Source of the DNA: Roseiarcus sp963835215
Lineage (GTDB): Bacteria > Pseudomonadota > Alphaproteobacteria > Rhizobiales > Beijerinckiaceae
Length of the DNA stretch: 64,000 bases
Assembly: GCA_963835215.1 (NCBI GenBank)
Contig: CAWIES010000002.1
Span: 1,612,001-1,676,000 of the forward strand
Reading direction: 5' to 3'
Shown here: piece by piece, positions 7,716 through 17,741 of the stretch
Position numbering within the stretch: the first letter of the stretch is position 1
Layout: each line of letters starts with the position of its first letter
Made by a program: the position numbers and the translations under genes
Notes under the pieces: model-generated
The model's input: the letters and a program-made list of their open reading frames with translations, nothing else
The model's database searches: none
What the model was told of the DNA's origin: nothing

Positions 7716-9627
7716 CTCGGCCGCCTCGGCGATCCATACCTGCATCGAACCGGGCTGGCGATTGGACCATAGGTAATAGGGCACCGCGGTGAGCGAGGCG
7801 CGTTGCGACGCCGGCGGGGCGGAGGAATAGAGCGCGCCTTCCGCGTCGCCCGGCGAGAGTCGCACGGCGCTCGCTTCCAGCGTCATCGCGCCGTCGAACA
7901 GATCTTCGCGCCATTTGGCTGCGAGCGGGGCGCTGCGCGGCAGCGCCAGGGTCTGGACCGGGCCACCGGCATTGTCGGCCTCCTCGATGCAATAAATCAG
8001 CGGGCCGCGCCTGAGCGCGACGCGCCCGACGTCCATGCGCACGCTGGGGTGCGCGTGGAGCCGCTCGGGGGGCAGCGGCAACGTGAGCGTCACGACATCG
8101 CCGGCGCCCCAGCGCCGATGAATCGTTGCATAGCCGCGCAGGGGCGAGAGCGGCGTCGCCGCGCCGTTTATGGCTGCGCTCGCCCCTTTCGCCCAGCCGG
8201 GAATGCGCAGCTTGAGATCGAAGCTCGCCGGCGCCCGCGGGATCGACCGCGATGCGAATATCGCCCGACCACGGATAGTCGCTCGCTCTCGCGCAGCGCC
8301 ACCTCGACCCCCCCGAGGGAAACTTTGGTCTCGAAGCCGCCGTAGAGATGGAAGGCGACGCCGTCCTCGCTGGTCGAGATCGCGTAGCCGCCGATCGAGG
8401 CGACCAGCCGCGAGACGTTCATCGTGCAGCAGGGGCAAAGATGCCACGCCCAGCGCTGGTGCTTGCCGCGGCTCTCGAGCGGATTGGCGTAGAAATAATG
8501 CGCGCCCTCGCGCGACAGGCCGCTCAGCGCGCCATTGTAGAGCGCGAGCTCCATCACGTCGGCGTAGCGCCCGTCGAGATCGAGATGCAGCATCCGCTGC
8601 GCCCAGAAGACGAGGGCGACCGAGGCGCAGGTCTCGGCATAGGCGGTTTCGTTGGGCAGATCGTAGGGCTCGGTGAAACCTTCGTTCGTTTCCTTCGGAC
8701 CGAGCCCCGCCGTCACGTACATCTGCGCCGTCGTCACGTCGCGCCATAGCGCTTCGCACGCGCGCTGCGAGCTCGTCGTCGCTCGAGTTCAACCGCGAGG
8801 TCGGCCATCGCCGAGGTCATGTACATGCCGCGCACCGCGTGCCCGACCATTTTGGTCTGCTCGCGCACCGGAATATGAGACTGGTTGTACTCGTAAGTTT
8901 TGGCCCAGTAGTCGGCGGGATCGTCGCCGCGCGCGAGCGCCTCCTGCGTGAAGTAATGCGGCTGGCGGCCGCGCTCATCGATGAAATAGGCGGCAAGATC
9001 GAGCCGCCGTTGCTCGCCGGTCAGGCGATAGAGCTTGACCAGCGCGAGCTCGAGTTCTTGGTGGCCGGGATAGCCGCGCTTCTGTCCGGCCCCAACGCCG
9101 AACGTCGCCGCGATGTGATCGACGTAGCGCTCCATGACGTCGAGCAAGCGACGCCGACCGGTTGCGCGGAAATAGGCGATCGCGCCTTCGAGCAGATGAC
9201 CCGCGTTATAGAGTTCGTGATTGTCGCGCAGGTTCGTCCAGCGCTTGTCGGGTTCGCGGTCGTTGTACCAGCAATTCAGATAGCCGTCGGGCGATTGCGC
9301 CTTGGCGAGATCGTCGACGATCGCGTCGATCTTGGCCTCGATCTCCGCGTCGCGCCGGTGCGACAGCGCGTAGCTCGCCGCCTCGATCCATTTGCCGACG
9401 TCCGAGTCCCAGAACACCTGCATGGTGAAGTTGTGGCCGTTGCGCGGAATGGTCAGCGGCGGCGCCGGCTTCGGCAGCTTCAGCGAATCCAGAATGCCGA
9501 TCTCTTCGAGCTTGGCGTGCTGGCTGGGAATGGTGCGCTCAAGTACGACCTCGAGCCGCTCACGCCAGAACGGGCCTGCGACCCGAACATCGGCGAAAGG
9601 AACAGCCGAATAGGCGCCCTTCTTCAT
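7707..9627 (-). CDS. GH127 family glycosidase (beta-L-arabinofuranosidase-like), several frameshifts
   Basis: A roughly 640-aa glycoside hydrolase of the DUF1680/GH127 family, probably cleaving L-arabinofuranose or a related sugar. It begins MKKGAYSAVPFADVRVAGPFW at 9627, sharing one base with the lacI stop (TGATG). The metal and catalytic positions are visible: ETC in NETAYAETCAS and the paired cysteines in HLCPCCTMN. The frame breaks near 8788, 8752, 8272 and 8237, each repaired by one base, giving for example SDDELAARV, LWRDVTTAQMYVT and DYPWSGDIRIAVDP. No signal peptide is seen, so it is probably cytosolic. Last gene of the sugar operon. Confidence 0.8.
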
Positions 9628-10703
9628 CACTGGCTCTCCGCTGCTTCTGATTGCGATGCGCCGCACGAGCCTCGTATGACGAGCGAGCACGGCAGGCGCC
9701 GCACGCCGGTCAACTTGCTGCCGGCGATCATTTCGAGCAGGGCCGCGCCCGCCTCGCGTCCCAGCGCCTCTAGGTTCATGTCGATGCTGGTCAGCGGGGG
9801 CAGGGTGGCTTCCGTCATCACGTCCCAATTGTCGAAGCCGACCACCGCGACGTCCGTCGGCACGGAATGGCCTATTTCGCGCAGCGCCTCGATCGCGCCG
9901 CGCGCAATCTGGTCGCTGGCGCAGAACAGCGCGTCGGGAGCGGCGCCGCGCCGCGAGAAGATGGTCTGCACGGCTTCGCGGCCCCAGGCCTCCGACCAGC
10001 GGCCCGGCATCGGGGGCCGCGCCGCCAAGCCAGCCTCGGCCATCGCCGCCAGATAGCCTTTCGCGCGCAGGCGCACCGCCTCGAACCGCTCGGGCCCGGT
10101 AATGGCGACGATGCGTTTGCGTCCGAGGGAGGCGAGGTGTTCGACCGCGAGCTTGGCGCCGCCCTCGTCGTCGGGCAGCAGACAAAATGCGTCGGGATGC
10201 TCGACGCGCGAAAACACATAGACCACCGGCAGTCCGCGCACAGTCGGCTCGATCGGTTCGCGCTGATCGACGCGCCGCGCCGTCACGACGAGCCCGTCGA
10301 CCCGCTTGCCGAGCAATTGTTCGACGTGCCGGCGCTCGCGCGCGGGATCGTCGGTGGCGTTGCACATGAAGACGGCGATGCCGTGATCGGCTAGGCGCCG
10401 TTCGATCGCCGCGACGATGGGGAAACTGAAACGGCCGAAACTGTCGGTCGAGAGAATGCCGACCGTCATTGAACGCGCGCGATGCAGGCTTTGGGCGAGC
10501 GCGTTGGGCCGGTAGGCGATGTCCTTGGCGACCCTGACGATCGTCGCCCGCGTTTCGGCGCTGACGCGTCCGCTGCCGTTGAGCGCCTTGGACGCGGTGC
10601 CGATGGAGACGCCGGCAAGGCGCGCCACATCGCGGATGGTGCGCGAGCCAGGGGCGAGGCTGCTGGCGTCGAGGGCTGCGTCGTCGCGCTCGTCCTTCGT
10701 CAT
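9627..10703 (-). CDS. LacI-family transcriptional regulator
   Basis: A 358-aa repressor with an N-terminal LacI helix-turn-helix (TIRDVARLAGVSIGTASKALNGSGRVS, about residues 22-48), the hinge-helix region YRPNALAQSL, and a periplasmic-binding-protein-like sugar domain ending RGSCGAS. It starts at ATG 10703 inside the end of the upstream permease (ATGA overlap), and its stop overlaps the GH127 start. It is therefore the fourth gene of the sugar operon and presumably regulates it through the palindrome at 13807-13828. Confidence 0.88.
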   Translation of the reverse strand: MTKDERDDAALDASSLAPGSRTIRDVARLAGVSIGTASKALNGSGRVSAETRATIVRVAKDIAYRPNALAQSLHRARSMTVGILSTDSFGRFSFPIVAAIERRLADHGIAVFMCNATDDPARERRHVEQLLGKRVDGLVVTARRVDQREPIEPTVRGLPVVYVFSRVEHPDAFCLLPDDEGGAKLAVEHLASLGRKRIVAITGPERFEAVRLRAKGYLAAMAEAGLAARPPMPGRWSEAWGREAVQTIFSRRGAAPDALFCASDQIARGAIEALREIGHSVPTDVAVVGFDNWDVMTEATLPPLTSIDMNLEALGREAGAALLEMIAGSKLTGVRRLPCSLVIRGSCGASQSEAAESQ

Positions 10704-11586
10704 TTGACGCGCCCGAAAGCAGGCCGGAAATGTAGTAGCGCTGCAACGCCAGATAGACGGCGAGGCAGGGGATGATCGAAATCACCACGCTCGCCTGCAA
10801 TGCTCCCCAATCGACCGCGCCGTGATCGCCAGTGCGCACGCTGACCAGCAGAATCGGCATGGTGAACGAGAATTCGTCGGTTCATGAAGATCAGCGCGCC
10901 GAGGAACTCGTTCCAGGAGGCGATGAAGGCGAACAGGGCGACGGTGACCAGCGCCGGAACGGCGAGCGGCAAGAAAATGCGAATGAGCCGCATCCAGGCC
11001 GAGCAGCCGTCGATCATCGCCGCTTCCTCGATCTCGCGCGGGATCGCTTCGAAGCTGTTGCGCATCAGATAGATCGAGAACGGAAGTTGGAGAATGGTGT
11101 GCACGATCGCGAGCCCGATGCGCGAGTTGACGAGGCCGAGCTTGGCGAAGTCGAGATAGAGCGGCGTCAGCAGCGCCTGATAGGGGATCATCATCGGCGC
11201 GAGCAGGACGAGGAAGGCGATCTCTTTTCCATAGGGCGAGAAGCGCGCGAGCCCGTAGCCCGCCGGCGTCGCCAGCGCGAGGCAGGCGGCGATCGTCATC
11301 AGCGCGACCAGCGTGGAATTGCCGGCGTAGCTGGCGAGGCCCGCCTGATGGCTGGCGACCTTGAGATAGTTCTGCACGCTGAACGTATGCGGCAAATAAT
11401 CGGGCGGCGAGGCCGAGGCCTCAGCCGCCGACTTGATCGAAGCGAGAAAGGAGAACACGAGCGGCGCCGCCATGATCGCGACGACCGCAAAGCACGCCGC
11501 GGCGACGAGCCAGCCCGCTCCCGAGCGGCGGATCTTGCGGCGGGGCGCCAGCGCGCTGCGACGGGGGCGAGCAGAGGGGCGCTCAT
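10700..11586 (-). CDS. Sugar ABC transporter permease (MalG-type), frameshifted
   Basis: The second inner-membrane permease of a CUT1-type sugar importer. It starts at ATG 11586 (ATGA overlap with the first permease) and contains the EAA loop (NSFEAIPREIEEAAMIDGCSAWMRLIRIFLPLAVPAL). Three shifts are needed to read it. A C-run at 11563-11567 appears one base short, restoring RRKIRRSGAGWLVAAA. A shift near 10873 restores FSFTMPILLVSVRTG. One near 10715 joins YYISGLLSGA to the VK stop. The last two compensate each other. These look like read errors. Confidence 0.75.
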
Positions 11587-12461
11587 TTCGCCTCGCTGCG
11601 CACGGTCAGCGCGATTTGCAGCGCCGAGAAGGCCAGGATGATCAGCGTCAGCACGACCGACAGCGCCGAGCCGTAGCCGAGTTTGAACGAGACGAACGAG
11701 TTCTGATAGATCTGATAGACGGCGGTGAACGTCTGCCCGCGCGGCGCGCCGGACGTCATGATGTAGAACTGGTCGAAGGCGAGCATCGAGCCGATCGCGC
11801 TGACCAGCGTCGTCAGTAGCAGGATGCGGCGGGTGAGCGGCAGGACGATGCGGCGAACCCGGCCCCAATATCCGGCGCCATCCATGATCGCGGCTTCGAG
11901 AATGTCGGGATTGATCGACTGGATGCCCGAGACGAACAAAACCATGCCGAAGCCGACGACTTTCCAGGTGATCGAAATCACCACCGCCCAGAAGGCGAGA
12001 TCGGCGGTGACGAACCAGACGATCGGTTCGCGGATCACATGGAGATCGACCAGCAGCTTGTCGAACAGGCCGACCTGCTCGTCGAGCAGCCAGTACCACA
12101 AGAGGCTCGAACTCGAGATGCCGATGACGACCGGCAGGAAGACGATCGTGCGGGTGAGACGCTTGAGCGGCGTATTGTCCGCGGTGAGCAGCGCCAGGGC
12201 GAAGCCGAGCCCCATCAGGATCGGCGTCAGGACAGCCGTGTAGATGACCGTGAACTGAAGCGCGCGCCAGAAGCTCGCGTCGCGCCAAATGCGAAAGTAG
12301 TTCTCGAAGCCGATGAACCGACCTCCGCCCAGCAGCGAGCGGTCGGTCAGCGACGTGTAGACGAGCTGACCGAGCGGCACGAGCACGAACAGCGCGACGA
12401 AGAGCAGGGCAGGCCCGATGAAGAGCCAGCCCTGCAATTGTCCCAAGCGTCGCGCTCGCAT
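11583..12461 (-). CDS. Sugar ABC transporter permease (MalF-type)
   Basis: A 292-aa intact permease with about six membrane helices, starting MRARRLGQLQGWLFIGPALLF. The EAA-type loop DILEAAIMDGAGYWGRVRRIVLPLTRRI lies near residue 190. It follows the substrate-binding protein by 33 bases and overlaps the second permease at ATGA. It belongs to the CUT1 family of mono- and oligosaccharide importers. The GH127 gene in the same operon suggests a pentose or pentose-containing oligosaccharide. Confidence 0.85.
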   Translation of the reverse strand: MRARRLGQLQGWLFIGPALLFVALFVLVPLGQLVYTSLTDRSLLGGGRFIGFENYFRIWRDASFWRALQFTVIYTAVLTPILMGLGFALALLTADNTPLKRLTRTIVFLPVVIGISSSSLLWYWLLDEQVGLFDKLLVDLHVIREPIVWFVTADLAFWAVVISITWKVVGFGMVLFVSGIQSINPDILEAAIMDGAGYWGRVRRIVLPLTRRILLLTTLVSAIGSMLAFDQFYIMTSGAPRGQTFTAVYQIYQNSFVSFKLGYGSALSVVLTLIILAFSALQIALTVRSEAK

Positions 12462-12494
12462 ATGCGCCGCCCCTTAAGAGCGCCGGTCCGACGC

Positions 12495-13742
12495 TCACTC
12501 GCCGGCGATGTCTTTCATCTTCTGGCGCGCTTCGGTGATCGCGCCGTCGACATCGCCATCGAAGATCGCACGCTGCAGCATGTTGATCCAGGGGCTGGAG
12601 TCGGAGTTCACCATGTCGGCGAAATGATAGACCCACGGCACGTAGCCGACGCCGATCGCCTTCGCCGTCACGACGATGCGCGGATCGGCGGCGAAATACT
12701 TATTGTCGGCGAGCGCCGGGCGCGAGGGCAGGATGTTGTTCTTGGCGAGGCCCTCGAGTTGGGCTTCGTCAGTCAGTTCCCAGGCGATGAACGCTTTGGC
12801 GAGCGCGACATGCTTGGAGCCCTTCGGCACCGCGACGACGTCGCCGCCGACGAACGAGGACACTTCGCCGTCCTTGACGCCGGGCAGGAAGGTGATGCCG
12901 AAATTCAGGTTGGGCGTGTCCTTCTTGAGCTCGGAAAGCAGGAAGCCGCCGGTGCCCTGGATGCCGATCTTGCCGGTCTTGAAGATCGACGCGAAATTCG
13001 CGCCGTTGTCGGCCTGAGCGCTCTTGGGGACGAGGCCTTCGGCCCACATCTCCTTGAACTGCTCGAGCACGTCCTTGACGCCATCGCCGGTGAGTGCGTC
13101 GTCCGTGCCGCTGGCGGGCAGAATCTTCGATCCCGCGGCGACCATCATCGGCGAGGTGGCGAAGATGTTGCAGCCGGGGCAGGCGCCGGAGAAATAGAAG
13201 CCGTAAATGTCGGGGCCGAGCGCGCGGATCTTCTTCGCGTCCTCATGAATTTCGCCGATCGTGCGCGGCGGCTTTTCGGGGTCGAGGCCCGCCTGTTTGA
13301 ACAGGTCCTTGTTCCAAACGAGGATCGACACATCGGGGGTGAAGCCAGCGCCGTAAAGCTTGCCTTGGTAGGTCGCGATGTCCTTGTAGGCTTGCGCGAC
13401 CGAAGCGTAGTTCGGGTCAGCCTTAAGCTCGGCGGTGAGGTCTTCCAGGAAGCCCGCCTTCATGAAATCGGGCATGTAGATCAGATCGAAGGACACCAGG
13501 TCGGGAACCTGATTGGCCTGAACGCCGGTCGCGAGTTTGGTGACCATCTGGGTGTCGGGGATGGTGGTCAGCTCGATCTTGTCGGGGTGGGTCGAATTCC
13601 AAAGGTCGACGAGGTGCGCGGCGGCGTTGGTGCCGCTAGCGCGAACCCACATCGTCAACGTGTCGGCGAAGGCGGTCTGAGCGAGCGCGGTTGAGCCGAG
13701 CAAGAAGGCGGCAACCGCGGCGCTGAATGTCCGGTTGGTCAT
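12495..13742 (-). CDS. Sugar ABC transporter substrate-binding protein
   Basis: A 415-aa periplasmic receptor of the extracellular solute-binding family 1. The signal peptide is clear (MTNRTFSAAVAAFLLGSTALAQTAFA, cleavage probably after AFA), followed by DTLTMWVRASGTNAAAHLVDLWN and the family segment FDLIYMPDFMKAGFLEDLT. An AGGAGGAA-type ribosome site precedes ATG 13742. It is the first gene of the operon, and promoter and operator lie in the 256 bases upstream. The ligand is not identifiable beyond a sugar. Confidence 0.85.
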   Translation of the reverse strand: MTNRTFSAAVAAFLLGSTALAQTAFADTLTMWVRASGTNAAAHLVDLWNSTHPDKIELTTIPDTQMVTKLATGVQANQVPDLVSFDLIYMPDFMKAGFLEDLTAELKADPNYASVAQAYKDIATYQGKLYGAGFTPDVSILVWNKDLFKQAGLDPEKPPRTIGEIHEDAKKIRALGPDIYGFYFSGACPGCNIFATSPMMVAAGSKILPASGTDDALTGDGVKDVLEQFKEMWAEGLVPKSAQADNGANFASIFKTGKIGIQGTGGFLLSELKKDTPNLNFGITFLPGVKDGEVSSFVGGDVVAVPKGSKHVALAKAFIAWELTDEAQLEGLAKNNILPSRPALADNKYFAADPRIVVTAKAIGVGYVPWVYHFADMVNSDSSPWINMLQRAIFDGDVDGAITEARQKMKDIAGE

Positions 13743-13806
13743 CAGTTTCCTCCTGGGATTTTGCTAATTATTGTTCTGTTTTTTTGGAAAAGCGTCGTTT
13801 CGGGCC

Positions 13807-13828
13807 GGTGAGAAAAGCTTTTCCCACC
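13807..13828. promoter_or_regulatory. 22-bp palindromic operator, probable LacI-family site
   Basis: A nearly perfect palindrome with arms GGTGAGAAAAG and CTTTTCCCACC (one mismatched pair, even-spaced around the central GC), 65 bases upstream of the substrate-binding protein gene. Size and symmetry are typical of LacI-family operators, and the operon carries its own LacI-type gene. The A/T-rich stretch at 13765-13792 between operator and gene could hold the -10 region. Confidence 0.65.
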
Positions 13829-13998
13829 CCTCTTATCGCCAATTCGGGGACTCGGCAACGGGGTTGAGCGCGGCGCTCGGGCGTCAGATTGAAATTTGTG
13901 CGGGGCCGTAGCGTCGCCGTAGACCCGGCTCTATCCGCTAGCCGTCACAAAAAGGGTCCTCGACGCGCATATCCATTCACGGCGTCAGGCTCGGACGG

Positions 13999-16323
13999 TT
14001 AAGGCTCGATCCCTCCCGGAGCTTCCTTTTTCGGCGAGAAGGAACCCGGAATATGGCGAGTGAGAAGCCGAAAATTGCACAGGGCGAAGAATTCGTTGAG
14101 CTCTCGCGGGTTCGTCACCGCACAGATGGCCGGCGTGTGCGGCAAGAGTTTCGGCCGCGCGATCTTGATCCAGTCGAAGCCCGCCCTTTCGCAAACATGA
14201 AAATAGAGGTGCTCGATCGCATGAGCGAGCGTTTGGTTTCTTTCGTCCCTCTCTGGTTCAAAGTCCTCCGTCGCGAGCTCGAGTTCGAGAAGGGGCCTCA
14301 GCGCAGCGCTGCGCGCCCAGAACATCGATCCCGAGGGAAAATCGAGTTTCGCGCGTGGGTCGATGGAAAAGCCCATTCGAGCGGCGAGCAAGGCTGCGCG
14401 GTCGAAGTTGCCGGTCCACTGAATCCACTCCCGCACCGGTTCGAAATGTTGCGCGGCCACCAATCCAAGCCGCGGATTTCGTCCGAAAGCCTCAAACACG
14501 CTGCTGACGACAAGCGGACTTCCGACCAAGCTTGCCAATAGATAGCGGCGCCAGTTGGCTAACTTGGTCGCATGGGGTGAGCGCTTTGTATGCGCATGAA
14601 GCACGAACTCGTAGCGATCGTAGACGTCGCGAAAACCGACAAGTTTCGGCGCGATGTCACGTCCGCGATTTGGCGCGAGGCGCACCTCGACCGTCCCCTT
14701 CGCCCAGCCAGCGAATGCAAGTTCAATGACCGACTTTCGCTGCGCGTCGGTCGTCGAGATGAAGACATCCAAGGCGCCAGGAACGTTATCAAGATAGCTA
14801 CGCAACTCGACCGCAAGCTCGTCGTAGAAAACGTGGACGATTGCAGCGACGCTCCCGGGTGGGTCTCTTGGCTCACCGACGTAATCAATGGGAATCGCGA
14901 GACTGTAATCGGCCTCGCGAGCCCGCGCCACGTTCCGGTCGTCAGGACCGGATTGGGCTGGAGCGAGCTCGCGATCCCACCCGGACAACTCAATTTGCGG
15001 CAGTGTTTCTGAGATCGCTGGGGCCGAAAGCGACAGCCTTCTCTCTTTTGCTCGGCAGTGCCGCAGATAATCGAGAAGCGGATTCGTTCCGTTCGCAGCA
15101 ACGTCCGGATTCGCTCGGAGATAGTCCTGGGCGTCGAAATGCGGCCCCGGCGCGCGACCCTCGGCGGCGCCATAGCGCAGGTAGTGATAGACAGGGTCGA
15201 ACTTCCTCGCGGCGACGTCGGGATTGTTGGCGAGATACCAATCCGCGTCGAATAACGCTGAAGCCGCGATGATGCGATATTCACGCGTGCGCTGGCGAAT
15301 TTCCCTGCCGCTGCCAGGGAGCCATCGTTTTAAGCCGCGGAGCTTACGCGGCAGGCGGCCGTCGTAGTCCGCCCGTTTTGCGCCCGCAAGCGCGACCTTG
15401 AGGTCCCGCGCCTCGCTTTGCAGTGCGAGGATGCGGGCGTTCTGCGAGAGAGCCCGTCGGAAGTGGACGGGACGCTCTTCGACATGCTCCTCGCTGGAGC
15501 GCGATAGCGGCCCGAATGGGTTAGAGGTTTCGTCGGTCCCGTGAAAGCGGTTGCCGTCGAGCCGCGCAACAACTGGGTCGACGATCGCCGATTGACCAGC
15601 GACGATCCTCTCGCCGAGCGCATTCGCTTCAGGCGCGCCTTTGGCTATCACGCACAGGGAATTTCGAAAACTGACCAACTCGATCAGCGAAAGCGATCGA
15701 GGCTCAAACGTGGCGCCGGATTTTCGCGCGAAATAGGCAAGCGGCGCTTCGAGAGGCAGATCGCAACCCCAGAACTCGCGGTTCACCAAGTCCGCTAGAC
15801 GCTTAAAAAACGACATCGACGAATAGGGCGCCTGGAGCCCACCTTCGTAGCCGTGCATATAACTGCAATGCAGATCTTCGACGACGTAGAGGCCGCCTTC
15901 CGTCAACCGTGGAAAATAGACCGCAAACGAGCGAATGACGTCGCGCGCCATGTGCGATCCATCGTCGATAGTGATATCGAAATGATCACTGATCTCATGG
16001 ATTCGCGCCGCGGTTCCCGCCGCGCTCGCATCGCCGACAACGACGCGAATGCGAGGGTCGTCATACTCGAGCGCGGCGCACGAAGGGTCGATGTCGCACC
16101 CAACGATTATTTTGGCGTTCGGGAAATAGTGCAGCCACAGGTCGAGCGAGCCGCCATTCTGGACGCCGATCTCCAGAATGCGAACCGGCTTCTCACGATA
16201 AGAGGAGAACAGGCGGTCATAGTTGTCCAAGTAAGACCGCCACCTGTCGCTGACTTTGCCCCGATGCTCCCGATAGAGGCGCGCGAGCTCGCCACGTTCG
16301 TGAGTTTCGTTGACCGTGTCCAA
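13999..16323 (-). CDS. Fusion protein: SAM methyltransferase - tandem repeat - RgpF-like domain
   Basis: A 774-aa protein. Residues about 1-210 are a class I methyltransferase (ILEIGVQNGGSLDLW, VGCDIDPSCA, FDITIDDGSHMARD). The middle (about 350-425) holds two copies of a repeat, FDADWYLANNPDVAARKFDP and FDAQDYLRANPDVAANGTNP, each followed by an L.YLR motif, as found in large alphaproteobacterial surface-polysaccharide proteins. The C-terminal 290 residues match the rhamnan-synthesis F family (VHVFYDELAVELRSYLDNV, NRGRDIAPKL, HTKRSPH). Divergent from rfbBCDA, it probably builds or methylates a rhamnose-containing surface glycan. The exact reaction is inferred only. Confidence 0.75.
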   Translation of the reverse strand: MDTVNETHERGELARLYREHRGKVSDRWRSYLDNYDRLFSSYREKPVRILEIGVQNGGSLDLWLHYFPNAKIIVGCDIDPSCAALEYDDPRIRVVVGDASAAGTAARIHEISDHFDITIDDGSHMARDVIRSFAVYFPRLTEGGLYVVEDLHCSYMHGYEGGLQAPYSSMSFFKRLADLVNREFWGCDLPLEAPLAYFARKSGATFEPRSLSLIELVSFRNSLCVIAKGAPEANALGERIVAGQSAIVDPVVARLDGNRFHGTDETSNPFGPLSRSSEEHVEERPVHFRRALSQNARILALQSEARDLKVALAGAKRADYDGRLPRKLRGLKRWLPGSGREIRQRTREYRIIAASALFDADWYLANNPDVAARKFDPVYHYLRYGAAEGRAPGPHFDAQDYLRANPDVAANGTNPLLDYLRHCRAKERRLSLSAPAISETLPQIELSGWDRELAPAQSGPDDRNVARAREADYSLAIPIDYVGEPRDPPGSVAAIVHVFYDELAVELRSYLDNVPGALDVFISTTDAQRKSVIELAFAGWAKGTVEVRLAPNRGRDIAPKLVGFRDVYDRYEFVLHAHTKRSPHATKLANWRRYLLASLVGSPLVVSSVFEAFGRNPRLGLVAAQHFEPVREWIQWTGNFDRAALLAARMGFSIDPRAKLDFPSGSMFWARSAALRPLLELELATEDFEPERDERNQTLAHAIEHLYFHVCERAGFDWIKIARPKLLPHTPAICAVTNPRELNEFFALCNFRLLTRHIPGSFSPKKEAPGGIEP

Positions 16324-16662
16324 CTCGCTATTTCCCTCCAGCTGAAACTCGCCGCCCGCGGCTCACGTCTGGCAAACGCGACTTCCAAGGACGCTTGCGA
16401 CGCTCGATTCGACTTGCGGTCGCCGCGGCGCCGACGCGGGGGTGAAACGGCGCCCAGGGTTCTGAAACCGCAAACCCGCAAAGCCGCTGTCTTCCTCCCG
16501 CCTATAGGCCGAAGTTTCGGACGGTCGACGCCAGTGCGTCAATGGCGGCCTCGCCAGGGATCGGCCGTTGCACGGGCTTGTCAAGTGCGCATTTCGCTCG
16601 CTTCCGTCTTGGTGTAGAGGCTTGCGAGGCGCTGGCGCGCCGATCGCGAGCAAAGGGTCGCC
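16324..16662. other. Divergent intergenic region between the RgpF fusion and rfbB
   Basis: About 340 bases without a convincing gene. The stretch must contain the promoters for both directions. I see no clear palindrome or sigma-70 consensus; the only weak candidate is TTGTCAAG near 16578 upstream of rfbB. Confidence 0.5.
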
Positions 16663-17712
16663 ATGCGTTTGCTAGTTACGGGCGGGGCGGGATTCATCGG
16701 GTCGGCGGTCGTTCGCCGCGCGATCGAAGACGGCCACGACGTTCTCGTGTTCGACAAGCTCACCTACGCCGGCAACCTCGCTTCGCTGGCGCCCGTGACG
16801 GCAAACCCGCGCTACGCCTTCGTGCGCGCCGACATTTGCGACCGCCGCGCCGTCAAGGCGGCGCTTGAGCGATTTCGCCCCGAGAGCGTCCTGCATCTTG
16901 CCGCCGAGAGCCATGTCGATCGCTCGATCGACGCTCCGGCGGCCTTCATCGAGACCAATGTGGTGGGGACCTTCGCTCTGCTGTCGGAGGCGCTCGCCTA
17001 TTGGCGCGGGCTGAAGGGGGAGGCGCGCGAGCGTTTCCGCTTCCTGCAGGTTTCGACGGACGAAGTGTTCGGCTCGCTCGGCGCCGAGGGTAGCTTTGGC
17101 GAAGACAGCCCCTATCGGCCGAATTCGCCCTATTCGGCTTCCAAGGCGAGCGCCGACCATCTGGTGCGGGCCTGGCGGAGCACCTACGGCCTGCCGACGA
17201 TCCTCACCAATTGCTCCAACAACTATGGGCCCTACCATTTTCCCGAGAAGCTGATTCCGCTGACGATCCTCAACGCGATCGAAGGCAAGCCACTGTCGGT
17301 CTACGGGCGCGGCGAGAACGTTCGCGACTGGCTTTACGTCGAAGACCACGCCGCGGCGCTGCTGCTGGCGGCGGGCCGGGGCGAGGCCGGTCAGTCCTAC
17401 AACGTCGGCGCCAAAAGCGAGCGGCGCAATCTTGATGTCGTCCATTCGATTTGCGACATCCTCGACGCCGTTCGCCCCAAGCCGCGCGGCTCTTATCGCG
17501 AGCAGATTGAATTCGTCGCCGACCGGCCGGGCCACGATCTGCGCTACTCCATCGACGCGGCGAAAATCGAGCGCGAACTCGGCTGGCGCCCGCAAGAGAC
17601 CTTCGAGACCGGCCTCGAAAAGACAGTGCGCTGGTATCTCGACAATCCCGATTGGTGGGGCGCCATTCGTTCGGGCAAGTATCGCGGCGAGCGTTTGGGG
17701 GCGGGCGCCTGA
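16663..17712 (+). CDS. rfbB: dTDP-glucose 4,6-dehydratase
   Basis: Second step of dTDP-L-rhamnose synthesis: dTDP-glucose to dTDP-4-keto-6-deoxyglucose, with tightly bound NAD. The 349-aa SDR protein has the glycine motif VTGGAGFIGS at the N-terminus, STDEVFGSLG, and the catalytic YSASKASADHLVRAW (YxxxK). The C-terminal RPGHDLRYSIDAAKIERELGW segment is typical of RmlB. It is first in an intact operon rfbB-rfbC-rfbD-rfbA. Length and motifs are standard. Confidence 0.95.
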   Translation: MRLLVTGGAGFIGSAVVRRAIEDGHDVLVFDKLTYAGNLASLAPVTANPRYAFVRADICDRRAVKAALERFRPESVLHLAAESHVDRSIDAPAAFIETNVVGTFALLSEALAYWRGLKGEARERFRFLQVSTDEVFGSLGAEGSFGEDSPYRPNSPYSASKASADHLVRAWRSTYGLPTILTNCSNNYGPYHFPEKLIPLTILNAIEGKPLSVYGRGENVRDWLYVEDHAAALLLAAGRGEAGQSYNVGAKSERRNLDVVHSICDILDAVRPKPRGSYREQIEFVADRPGHDLRYSIDAAKIERELGWRPQETFETGLEKTVRWYLDNPDWWGAIRSGKYRGERLGAGA

Positions 17713-17741
17713 GGGCGCCGGCGGAGGGCGAGGGTACCGAC

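Noticed and set aside
12039..13694. 551-residue plus-strand frame opposite the sugar-binding protein gene
   Set aside because: It is a high-GC shadow of the well-supported receptor and permease genes, rich in Arg/Glu/Asp/Val with no domain.
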